From assembly GCA_025558095.1 (NCBI GenBank), contig JAIVFI010000004.1, forward strand, positions 496,001-560,000: a DNA stretch of 64,000 nt, in the 5' to 3' direction. Positions 22,925 through 33,047 of this stretch are shown piece after piece. The notes below the pieces were generated by a model, which worked only from the letters and a program-made list of their open reading frames with translations, was not told the DNA's origin and ran no database searches. Both the position numbers and the translations under genes were made by a program. Numbering within the stretch: position 1 is the stretch's first letter; every line of letters begins with the position of its first letter. This stretch comes from Hyaloraphidium curvatum. Taxonomy: Eukaryota; Monoblepharomycota; Hyaloraphidiomycetes; Hyaloraphidiales; Hyaloraphidiaceae.

Positions 22925-25311
22925 ATGTCGACCCAGGTCATCGTCGTCGGCGGCGGTCTCGCCGGCCTTTCGGCCGCCCACACCGTCATTGAGCGCGGCG
23001 GCAACGTCGTCGTGCTCGAGAAGAACCCCTTCCTGGGCGGCAACTCGACCAAGGCCACCTCGGGCATGAACGGCGCCCTGACCAAGACCCAGATCAAGCT
23101 GGGCATCCCCGTGCGTGGCGCCGCACCGCTCGGTCGCCGGCAGGTGCCCTGACGCGCCGGCATCCGCCCCGCAGGATTCGGTGGACATCTTCTACGAGGA
23201 CTCGGCCCGCTCGGCCCGCGACCTCATCGTCCCCGAGCTCACCAAGGTGTTGACCTACAACTCGGCCTCGGCCGTCGAGTGGGTCAACGAGAAGTTCGGC
23301 GTCGACCTCAGCCTGGTGTCGCGTCTCGGCGGCCACTCGCAGCCCCGCACGGTGAGCCTGCGGAACTCCGATCGGGCACCCCCGGACGGTCCCGGCTCAT
23401 ACAGGATGCTTTCCCCAGCACCGCGGCAAGGAAAAGTTCCCCGGCATGACCATCACGTACGCTCTGATGGAGAAGCTCGAGGACCTGGCCATCTCGCACC
23501 CCAAGAACGTGCGCATCATCAAGAAGGCCAAGGTCACCCGCCTCCTCCAGGACGCCGCCGGCAAGGAGGTCATCGGCTGCGAGTACGAGCACGACGGCAA
23601 GCTCTTCTCGGAGTACGGACCCGTCGTCCTGGCCACCGGTGGCTACGCCGCCGACTTTACCGCGGACTCGCTCCTCAAGAAGTACCGGTGCGTGCGACGC
23701 GGTTGGGCGCAGATGGATGCGTGAGATGCTTACCTTCGTGTTGTCTGAAGCCCCGACATCTACGACCTGCCCACCACCAACGGCGACCACTCGACCGGTG
23801 ACGGTATCAAGATGGCCCTCGCCCTCGGCGCCAACACCATCCACATGGAGAAGGTGCAGGTGCACCCCACGGGTCTCGTCGATCCCCAGGAGCCCGACGC
23901 CAAGGTCAAGTTCCTGGCTGCCGAGGCGCTCCGCGGTGTCGGCGGTATCCTGCTCAACAAGGAGGGCAAGCGCTTCTGCGACGAGCTCGGCCACCGCGAC
24001 TACGTGACGGGCGAGATCTGGAAGACCCCCGGCCCCCACCGCCTCGTGCTCAACGGCGCCGCCGGCCGCGAGATCGAGTGGCACGTCAAGCACTACCGCG
24101 GCCGCGGGCTGATGAAGTCGTACTCGTCGGGCGCCGAGCTCGCCAAGGACATGGGCATCTCCCCCAAGACTTTGGAAGAGACCTTTAACGCGTATAACGA
24201 GGTGGCTGCTTCCAAGAAGGACCCCTACGGCAAGAAGTTCTTCCACAAGTGCGTTATTCGCTTGTTTGTTTGATTGCTTCGAGATCTGACACTCCACCCC
24301 CCCCTTTCTCCTCCTTTCTTCGCTTTAGTGTTCCTTTCAAGATGGACGATGAATTCTGGGTTGCGCACATTACGCCCGTGCTGCACTTCACGATGGGCGG
24401 CCTCCAGATCGACGACCAGTGCGACGTCATCTCGTCGGCCGGCGCCACGATCCCCGGCCTGTTTGCCTGCGGCGAGCTCGGCGGAGGCGTGCACGGCGCC
24501 AACCGTCTCGGCGGCTCTTCGCTGCTCGGCTGCGTCGTTTTCGGCCGCGTCGCCGGTGACACGTGGGTGTCGGGCGGGGTGGGGCGAACCGATCCCTTGG
24601 CTGACAACGTTTCGATTCTCCATCGCGCGCTTTTTCTTCCGTCGCATTCATGCAGCGCCTCGCGCTACCTCTTCTCGCGCCTGTCGTCGTCGCAGGTCGC
24701 GACCGCCCGTGTCGGCCAGGTCGCCAACCAGCTCGGCGGCATGAAGCTCAACGTCGTGCCCAGCGCCAACGGCCTGCAGCTCGAGATCACCTGGGGCGGC
24801 GACGCCATCAGCGTGCCCGCGCCCCTGCCCGCCGCCGCGCCCGCGCCCGCCGCCGCCCCCGAGCCGGCCGCCCCCAAGGTCGACCGCAGCAAGGTCTACA
24901 CCTACGAGGAGGTCGCCAAGCACAACACCGAGCAGGACTGCTGGGTCGTCGTCAACGGTGCGTTGACGACAGGAGGGCAAATTGGTTGTTGTTTCGGTGA
25001 CTGACGTCCGGGCTTTCAGGCGAGGTCCTCAACGCCACGCCCTTCCTCGGCGACCACCCCGGCGGCAAGAAGGCCATCCTGCTCTACGCCGGCAAGGAGG
25101 CTTCGGAGGAGTTCAACATTTACGTATACATGTTTGCGCTGCTCCGTTCGGTCGCTGACTCGTTCCGTCTTGCAGGCTGCACAAGCCCGACGTCGTCGAG
25201 AAGTACGCTCCCCACATCATCATCGGCAAGAGTGGGTTGCTCTGACTGCCTGGCTGCTCAATCGTGCTGACCGCTTGTCGCGTTTCAGTCGACCCCGCCT
25301 CCAAGAAGTGA
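22925..25311 (+). CDS. Soluble fumarate reductase (Osm1/Frd1-like) fused to cytochrome b5
   Basis: Nine exons give 618 aa: 22925-23110, 23175-23351, 23419-23687, 23751-24248, 24329-24562, 24656-24957, 25020-25131, 25176-25231 and 25289-25311. It begins with an FAD-binding Rossmann motif VIVVGGGLAGLSAAHTVIE and EKNPFLGGNSTKATSGMNG. The FRD/SdhA-type catalytic region follows: VQVHPTGLVDPQEPD, FCDELGHRDYVTGEIW, and the substrate-side HFTMGGLQI and GELGGGVHGANRLGGSSLL. A Pro/Ala linker leads to a C-terminal cytochrome b5 domain with YTYEEVAKHNTEQDCWVVVN and the haem motif HPGG. It has no mitochondrial presequence, so a cytosolic location is likely. The enzyme reduces fumarate to succinate with reduced flavin or b5, re-oxidising NADH under low oxygen. 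Exon 7 ends at an atypical donor (GTTTGC, 25132) and the 44-nt intron is short; this junction is tentative. Confidence 0.92.
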
Positions 25312-25556
25312 AGTCGGATCGGCAATCTGTTGATCTTTCGAGGGTTGAGGGTTGAAGGTGCAAGTCTGCAAGTCTTCAAAGTGGACTCAACTGTCCGAAA
25401 TACATAGTTGAATCGCTGATTTGCCGGTTTGGAAACTGCGGGGCTGTCGGTCCGAAAGTCGGTGGGTGATGAGTGGGCGGGCGGCACGTTTTCCCGAGAG
25501 GCGCACTCCGCGTTCCGGAGCCGGTGCCCGGCGGCAAAGGGGGCGCCTTTTCGGAA

Positions 25557-28500
25557 ATGGACGATTCGGACGGCGAGGCGCCAATTTGCGGGCGGGGCAA
25601 GCCGCCGAGGGTGCCGGACGATGACTCGGACGGCGGCGAGGTGGCGGCGGGAAAGGGCGGGTCGGGCGGTTCCAGCGAGCCGGGCGACATCGAAAGTGAG
25701 ATGACGGCTTTCATTTGCGACGGGCGGAATCTGACGGCCGGCTTCCGAAAAGCGGAGGGCGGCTCCGGGGCTTCCGGTCCAGCGGGCCAGCCTCGGAGCG
25801 GCGGGCCTTCCAAAAAGGGGGCCGGCTCGGAGGACGATGATTCGGAGAATGGAGGCGACGAAGAGATGGGGGATGGCGAGGAGCGGAGCGATGGGGAGGC
25901 GGGAGGTGGGGGTGCGAGATCCGGGGGGGTGGCCGAGCGGCGACTGACGTGTTCCGGCAGATCGAGAGGCGGACGATCAGGTGATGCAGGATGTTTGGAA
26001 GGTGCAGAAGAAGCTCGAGGGTGGGATCTGGCGTGCATCGGGTTTTGCAGCCTCTGATTTTCGGGGGTTGCAGAAGGGGACGGCGATTTCGATGCGGAGG
26101 GCTCGACGTCCGAGGAGTGCGAGGGCTCCGAGATCGGCTACGATTCGGACGAGGGCGGCGATCGTTCCGGCCAGGCGTCGGAGAGCGAGTCGGACGGATC
26201 GGATGTCGATCGGAGGCCGAGGCGGGGTCGGGGACCGGCGATGCGCGGTCGAGGCGCTCCGGGATGGGCGATGCGCGCAAAAGGGGTGCATGCTGCGGCG
26301 AGGGTGCTCGAGATGGCGGAAGCGGCCGATCCGGAAAGCGGGGCGAGCGACAACGAGGCGAGCGACGACGAGGCAAGCGAGGACGGGGCGGTCAAGCTGC
26401 GCGCGCTAAAAGGGAAGCAGGTCGTGCGGGCGGACGGGTCCTTCGGGAGCAACGAGCGGCCTTCGGCGGCGCGCCTCATGCAGCCGGCGAGCGTGCAGCA
26501 TCCCGTTCCGCGCATAACGGTCGTCGACGACGAGGCGGCGCTGTTCTTCGGGCCGGCCGGCGGTGCGGACGGAGGCGGCGATCGGACCGAGGCGCTCGAC
26601 GGCGACGGCGACGAGGAGATGGAGGTGCTCGAGAGCGGGCTCGTGGAAAAGGGGCGGCTTTCGCCGTTGGAGCTTCCGATCAAGCGGAGGGCGCCCGGTT
26701 CGCGGTCGGCCTCGCACTCGCCGCCGCCGACGCCGACGCCCAAAACTCCGGCCCGCAAGAAAAAGGCCAAGGCGGACGCGGCAGCGAAGGAGCAGGCCCG
26801 GGTCAACCCGGCGGCGGAAATTCAGCGGACGTTCATGTTTGCGCGGGACAAGCTCGGGCGCGTGTTCATGGTGCGGCGGGTGGACGACGACGGACACAAG
26901 TACCCTTGCTATGCGGCGCCGTTGTGCAAATCCAAGAACGTCGAGAACACCTTCCGGAGGCACGCCAGGACGTGCGATGAAGTCGCGAAGCTGGGCTACG
27001 GATTTCTCGACATCACCACCACGCAGTACGGGATCGATCCGCCGCCGGGGGCGTCGGCGGTTCAGCGGGCGGACAAGTTCCTGCAGAAGATGCGGGGTGC
27101 AGTGCTGTCCAACAACAAGACAGCGCCGGAGGAGGAGCGGATCCGGCCGACCAGGAAGGCGGTCAATCCCGTGATCGCGCCGGAGCTCCGGCGTGCGATC
27201 GAGGACGGCGCGTTTGCCAAGACCAGCGCTGGCGATGTGCTGCATTTCGTGCTCGGCGAGGACGGCCGCTTCGTGTGCGGGGAACACGGCTGCGCGGCAA
27301 CGGATCTCCGTCGGCACGCGGAGAAGTGCCCGGTCGCTGCCCATGCCGAGGGCGCGCTGGACCTGACGGTGACGCAGTACGGCATCGCGCCGCTGGCCAA
27401 GAAGGGCGCCACGAAGCTCGAGCGCGCGGACCACTTCCTCAACCAGCTCTTTCGAGCGACCATCTCGATCGGCAAGGCCGGCGCAGCCAGTGCGAAGCGG
27501 GCGGAAGTGATCGAGAAGGAGGCCGGGTCCGCTTTCGAGCTGAACCGCCTGAAGATCATCACCGAGCTGCTGCGGCAGACGGGCGCGGTGTCGCTGGCGG
27601 AGCTGGAGAAGGGCAAGATGTCGTACGAGTGCCTGGTGCAGGGCTGCAACCAGCAGATCCAGTAGTGGGTTCATCACGCGCAGCATCGCGCCGGCGCTCG
27701 ATTTCCCGCTGACCCACTATCCTTCCAGTGCCAAGTTCGTCTGCACGCGCGTCTGCGCCCGGCACCTCGGGGCCCAGGGCTTCGGACTCGTCGTCTGCGC
27801 CGGCTGCGGCGTTATCGCGGACTCGATCATGGCGGGCGAGTACTGCACGGCATGCCTCAGCGACGCCTCGGCATCCTCCCCGGAATCCCGGCACCTGCAC
27901 CCCCTGGCCTACGCCGACTGCGACCTCGCGCTGTACCCCCTGCCGCCGCCCGGCACGCCCATCTTCTACGGCATCCTCGGCACGCCCGAGAACCTCCCCC
28001 TGCTCCGCTTCCGCGAGAAGCTCGTCGAGGTGCGCGGAACTTTCGTCTGCAGGCCGTCGTCGTGCGGCAAGCCCAAGTTCTCGTGGGTCTTTTGCCGGCT
28101 GCGTGTCGAGCATGCGGCCTTGCTCACGCACTCTGCCGACAGGGAAGCAGCAACCTGCTCTTACGAATGCTTCCACGAGTTTGCCGCGGAATGCGGCCTC
28201 GAGTCGCCGCCCCGCTGCGCGAGGGAGCGGTGCAAGCGCGTCGTCAACTTCGGAAACCCGCGCCCCGCCTACTGCATCTGGTGCGCCAAGCACGACGATC
28301 TTCCGCCGCCCGGCGTCGGGCACCCGGCGTCGTACGCGGACTGGGTGCCGAACAGCAAGAGGTGGGCGCGACCGGCGGGGGCTTCTCGTGGCGGGGACTC
28401 ACGATTTTCCGCAGGATCCTGAAGGTGCCCGATTGCGTGCCGGCCAAGATGCCCGGCGCCAAGGAGACCTTCTTCGACGACCCCGAGAACGAGCGGCTCT

Positions 28501-28882
28501 ACTACGAGGAGAACATGGATGTCTGTGCCTACTGCAACGGGTTCCACAGGTGGGTTGTCCGCCCCGGCCGCTCGATCAGCTGCCGACCGTGCACCCGCCC
28601 CGCAGGTCGCACGACGACGACCTGGAGCCGCTCTTCTGCACACGAGAGTGCGCCGTTTCGTACGCCATCGTCGAGAACGTGCGCCTGCTCACGTGCACGC
28701 GGGGCTGCGGTCAGATGATCTCCCGCGTGCACGGGTCGATCATGCACTGCGGCGGGCCCAAGTGCCGCCAGCGGCTAACGGCCGGCACGTACTTGGACAA
28801 CGTAAGGAGCTGGCCGCAGCTTGCTCCGCTGTACCCCGAGCTCAACTTCGACGACATCTCATTCGAGGGGGACGAGGAGTAG
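25557..28882 (+). CDS. Module gene A: acidic protein with C2HC fingers and Cys-cluster array
   Basis: Not recognised. Six exons give 1016 aa: 25557-25911, 25961-26020, 26074-27664, 27729-28361, 28415-28549 and 28606-28882. The first ~400 residues are acidic and disordered, ending in a basic patch ARKKKAKAD. Then come two fingers, CYAAPLCKSKNVENTFRRH..C and CGEHGCAATDLRRHAEKC. Each is followed by a spacer with LDITTTQYGI or LDLTVTQYGI and then RADKFLQKM or RADHFLNQL. A third half-repeat follows (YECLVQGC). The C-terminal 350 residues carry repeated CxxC/CxxxC clusters (CAGC, CRPSSC, CSYEC, CIWC, CAYC, CTREC, CTRGC) reminiscent of treble-clef/MYM-type zinc modules. Nucleic-acid binding is a guess from composition. 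Gene B follows on the same strand after 159 bp, and the pair recurs in decayed form at 38,395-40,114. The 27665-27728 junction could instead be coding repeat with a 1-nt shift. Confidence 0.7.
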
Positions 28883-29041
28883 GTGGTGGCCGAGGCGGCG
28901 GCGGGAAGCGATGCAGAAGGGACGTTTTTCAGATTCACCAGTTTTGCGATTTGCCATTTGTACAGATGATGTTTCGGGCAATTTGGAGGATGACGTGGTG
29001 CCGGGCACGTGCAAATGTGGAGCGGCTGGGGAGGCGAATCG

Positions 29042-32000
29042 ATGAAGAAGCCGCACCGGCCCAGCGGAGCTCCGACAGCCGACAACCCCGGAGCCCTCGC
29101 AACCATGGCGGCCCGTAGGGCGGTCACGGGCGAGCGTGTCCGGCAGATGCTCCTCGACAATCTGACCCCGCTCGCGAGGAAGCTTGTGGACGAGGACGAG
29201 GAGGCGACGGTCAAGCTCAAGCTCGTCGGGCCGGCCGTGCAGGGGGCGCTCATGATCTTCCATGCCGAGAGTCCCTTTACGCTCGCCCATCGGGACGCGA
29301 TGCTGAGCCACCTGCGCAAGCAGCGGGGCGTGGAGCGGGCGCGCGTCGTGACCAGGACCATCAACAACCTCGACGACGGCTTCATCATCGAGGTCCTCAT
29401 CGGCAACCCCGATCCGGACCCCACGTCGCCGCACCCACACTCGAATGCGCTCTCGCAGATCCTGCGGAAGGACAAGGGCCCGGGGGCGCAGCGCTCGAAG
29501 GACGACGATGACCCGTTCGCCGGCAACCTCCCGCACCCACACGCGGCCATGCTCGCCTGGATCATCGTCGGGACGCTGCCGGTCACCGTCTGGAACCCCG
29601 CGCGAGGGGCCATGACGACTGCGGAGCGCACGGCGCAGCAGGCGCGCGTCGACGCGCTGGTGCCGCTCCGACTGCCGTACGCCCAAGTGCGCGCCCTCGT
29701 CTGCGAGGCGCTCAACTACCCGACGGGACCCCTCACGCCGCTGACCGATTCCACGAGAGTGCTGGTGCGCAAGTTCGAGCGGATGGGCAGCGACGGTTCG
29801 GACTTCTGGGCTTCCCTCGGGGTGCGGATCTTTCGAGGCGCTCGGGGCGCATCGAACTCATCGTCACGCCCTGCAGATCGGCCATGCCAGCGGTTACGCA
29901 TTCAAGACGGAGGAGCGCGCCTTGCAATGCGACTACGCTGATCTGGGCACCGTTGCGGAAGTGGTACCGCCTCCGCCGCCGCCACCCCCGCCCGAAGGAG
30001 CCGACGACGATCCCAACCCCAACCCGAACCCGAACCCGGCCGCCGATTTCGCGAACTGGAATATCCGCCGTGTGCACACCTACCCGGGCTTTTGGGGCTT
30101 GAACGTCTCCACCAAGCTGGCTCCCTTCACGGCGGCGCTGCACCTGGGCGAGGGCCACCCCGGGAACTGGGTCCCGAACGCCGCCACCATCGCTCTGCTC
30201 GGCATTCAGGAGGCGCCTATCGACCTCATCGTATGCGATCCGATTTCCGTCGGCGAGCTGCTGGACAAGGTCAAGGTGCCGCCGAACGGGACCGTGGTCA
30301 ATGGGAGCGGGCATCTGCGGAGCAAGGTGATCTCGCGCCTCGTGCATCCGACGGAGGAGCGGCTGCGCACGGCGGCACGTGCCGATCGGGGACCGCGGGC
30401 GCCGAAGGAGAGGGCGACGCTGGTCGACGACTTCTACCGGGAGGACAAGATGGCGCTGTCGACGCACAACGTGGATGCGGCCGAGTACGGCACCGGCGGG
30501 TCGCCTGACGCGCACGTCAAAAGCCCCGCTCGCCGCCCTGCCGCGTTTCCGCCCCCGCCGGAGTCGGACGACCTGCCCGAGGTCCCCCGCGTCGTGATCC
30601 AGATCCGCGTCTCGGCCAAGGATCTTGCCTCGCCGCGGGAGTGCATCTGGCAGGCGGTGGTCCTGCTCCGGGTCATCGAGTACATCGTGCGGCGCAGCGG
30701 CGTGCTCGAGATCATCTTCGTGTTCGAATACGGCGCAGTCTCAAACGCGTCGTACCCGGCGGTCCGCGACAGGAGCGTGCTCTGGAAGGCCATTGAGGGC
30801 GACTTCTCGCAGATTCGCAGCAAGCACAGGCTTGCTTTCGTCAGGCGCAGGTCCCCGGGGAACCCTCCGGTCGGTGCTCATCGGCGCACCCTCGTCCTTT
30901 CTGTCGCCCCGCACCGCATGGATCGCTTCCACCTGCGGCTGGGGGACGAGGCGGCCAAGATCTACGAGGGCCGCTTGCCCAATGACCCCGAGCGCAACAT
31001 GTTTTGCAGCTTCACCCCGGACTCGGCCGACCCGACCGAGTTTGTCGAGCTCGCGCCGGGGAGCCATGCCCTGCGCGTCGAGACGCAGCGCCTCAAGGAG
31101 CTGGAGCTCAACACCGCCGCGCGTGCCAGCAGGATGCACATCGTTGCTTCGGACATGAACTTCAACGCGGCGGTCGATCGAGGGGCCAACAGCCTGCTCC
31201 AGTTCAACATTCAGACGGTGGGCGGGCGCTTCATCTTTTGTGGGCCATGCTAACGCAAATGCTCGCACAGGTCTTTGCCTTCGTCGCCTGTCACGACTAC
31301 TCCAAGGCCGTCCTCATGGACCGCTCTTCCTCGGTCGGCAATCCCGCCTACGGCGTCGACGCGGCCGAGGCCGTGCACCCGATGACCACGCTGCGCCTGG
31401 CCAACACCAACTTCGGCGTCCACTACGTCGCCGAGCACCGCGACGACCTCGAATTCACCACCGTCAGGCTGGACCACGTCTCGGCCAGCCACGAGGACCA
31501 GGCAGAGGCGCAGTTCTTCGAGGAACTGGTCATGGTCGGATGCGCTGCGATCGTCTTTCTCCGCGACCTCTCGCGCCTGACCCGCGGCGGGATTGAGGCC
31601 GTGCTGCGAATCCTGCGCAAGCTCCAGGCCGCGAGCGCCACGCTCGTCCTCATGCACGTTCCGCACTCGTTCCTGGCAAACTGGCCGAATTGCGAGGCGA
31701 TGCTTAGGGCTCTGTGGACGCCGCTGCTGTTCGAGCGCTACCTGCACGCTGTCGGGCAAGCGGCCATGCGCGAGTTCATGAACGAGGTCGACAAGTTTCG
31801 GGCGACGGCTTCGGACTCGACACAAATGATCAACTTCCCCGTCGTCCTCCAGGGCCTGGACGGGAACCCGAACCCCGAGCTCATGCGCCGCGTCGAGACG
31901 GTCGCGGCGCGTGAACGGGCCGCGGCGCAGACGCTGGCTTCGGAGCGCTACGCCCGCTTCCTCACGCGCGTCGAGTCGTCGGCCGCGATCCCCAGCAACC

Positions 32001-32527
32001 TCGCTCCCCCGCCGGGCACGACCGAGGTCACGCAGGCCATGATGGTGGAGTTGGCGCAGATGGCGCAGGTCGTGGTCGGGCCGCAAACCGACGTTCGAGG
32101 CTACGGGCAGGACCTGCCGACGCAGGTTTACCCGGCCCCGTCGTTCACCCGGGAGGGCGTGTGCGCTTGTGAAGCACAGTTCTTTCACGTTCCCTTTTGC
32201 TGGTGCATGCCGGGCGAGTGCCCGTTCTGCGACAACTCGCAGCCCCTGCTCTGCGAGAGCGGCTGCTCGCCGTTCGACTGCCATTGCGCGCTCGGCTGTA
32301 CCTGCAGGTGCCGGCGCGGGCCCGGAAACACCCCCGCCTGGTGCTGCAAACACTCGGACATCGGCGTCACGAACCCGCAGCTGACGGCCTTCCGCATCGT
32401 CGAGGGCCTCGGCCTCGACAACGACGAGCTGCCGGTCGCCCTCCAGAGCAGGGCTCTGGTCGACGCCGACACCGCCGTCGAGGCCTACCGCAGCACCGGC
32501 GCCAAGGACGACGACGACGAGGAGTGA
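29042..32527 (+). CDS. Module gene B: large unrecognised protein with Cys-rich C-terminus
   Basis: Not recognised. Three exons give 1125 aa: 29042-29821, 29877-31217 and 31271-32527; introns of 55 and 53 nt close the frame exactly. An internal ATG at 29105 is an alternative start. Features: an N-terminal domain with GERVRQMLLDNLTPLARKLV, a Pro-rich and Asn-Pro repeat linker (NPNPNPNP, near residue 300), and a middle domain with IIFVFEYGAVSN. A region with VFAFVACHDYSKAVLMDRSS and VGCAAIVFLRDLSRLTRGG follows (alternating hydrophobic strands and acids). The end is a very Cys-rich segment, CACEAQFFHVPFCWCMPGEC followed by CDCHC-type spacing and CKH. The protein ends in an acidic tail DDDDEE. No P-loop, DDE triad or protease motif could be assigned with confidence. 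A shortened paralogue lies at 39476-40114. Confidence 0.7.
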
Positions 32528-33047
32528 AGAGCTGGAACGAGTTTCACGACGGACACTTTTCGCAACGGACGCTTTCGCAACGATGCTTCTCCGAGATACA
32601 CACCGGATCGTGCTTCGACCGCAGATACCCTCTCGAATGTACAGCTTTGTCTTCAATTGGATTCGTTCGATTTTCCGACTTTGCCGCTTCGTCCGCCCCG
32701 TCCGAACCTCTCGCAAACCAGCCAAGAGTTATAAAAGGGCAGGCAATGAAACGGGGAGCAGAGGGAAAAGGGGAAGGTATCGAACGGGGAGGAAGCGAAA
32801 AGATGAGAAGATCGGAAATAGAGCAGTTCGAGCGAGCACTACGAAGCATTCCCGGCACGGCGAACCTAATCATGGCTTTGATGGGCACTGATCAGCTCTA
32901 CCTGCTCGTCGCTCCGGTGGCTCGAACGTCTGGCGAACGTGCCGCATCCGAGCGTCCCCCAGGTCTGCGGTGTGGCAAGTGCCGGGCCCGGATGAACCGC
33001 CATAACCCCCGCGATTCTCTCCTCGAGCAATAGCTGCTCTTTTAACC
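32528..33047. other. 520-bp gap before the carboxylase gene
   Basis: Holds the gene B 3' end and the promoter of the carboxylase gene. TATAAAA at 32730-32736 is one of the few clear TATA-like boxes in the window. A small open frame (32746-33033) is annotated separately. Confidence 0.5.
32746..33033 (+). CDS. Possible small protein (95 aa), hypothetical
   Basis: Open frame of 95 codons whose ATG lies only ~10 bp after TATAAAA, so a transcript from that box would more likely use the second Met at 32803. The segment SEIEQFERALRSIPGTANLI, followed by MALMGTDQLYLLVAPVA, has a balanced amino-acid composition unlike the Arg/Pro-rich chance frames around it, and ends with a CGKCRARM pair of cysteines. 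It stops 14 bp before the carboxylase ATG, so it may equally be leader sequence. Weak call. Confidence 0.25.
   Translation: MKRGAEGKGEGIERGGSEKMRRSEIEQFERALRSIPGTANLIMALMGTDQLYLLVAPVARTSGERAASERPPGLRCGKCRARMNRHNPRDSLLEQ

Noticed and set aside
31229-31270. A very short intron (31-42 nt) in module gene B
   Set aside because: Phase does not fit; the 53-nt intron 31218-31270 does.
31250-32725. 491-codon minus-strand open frame antisense to module gene B
   Set aside because: Composition typical of a reverse-strand shadow, and gene B closes its frame across two introns with a paralogue supporting the plus strand.
25312-33047. Terminal inverted repeats or target-site duplications around the A-B module
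   Set aside because: None could be found by eye at 25,312-25,556 or 32,528-33,047; a systematic search is needed before calling it a transposon.
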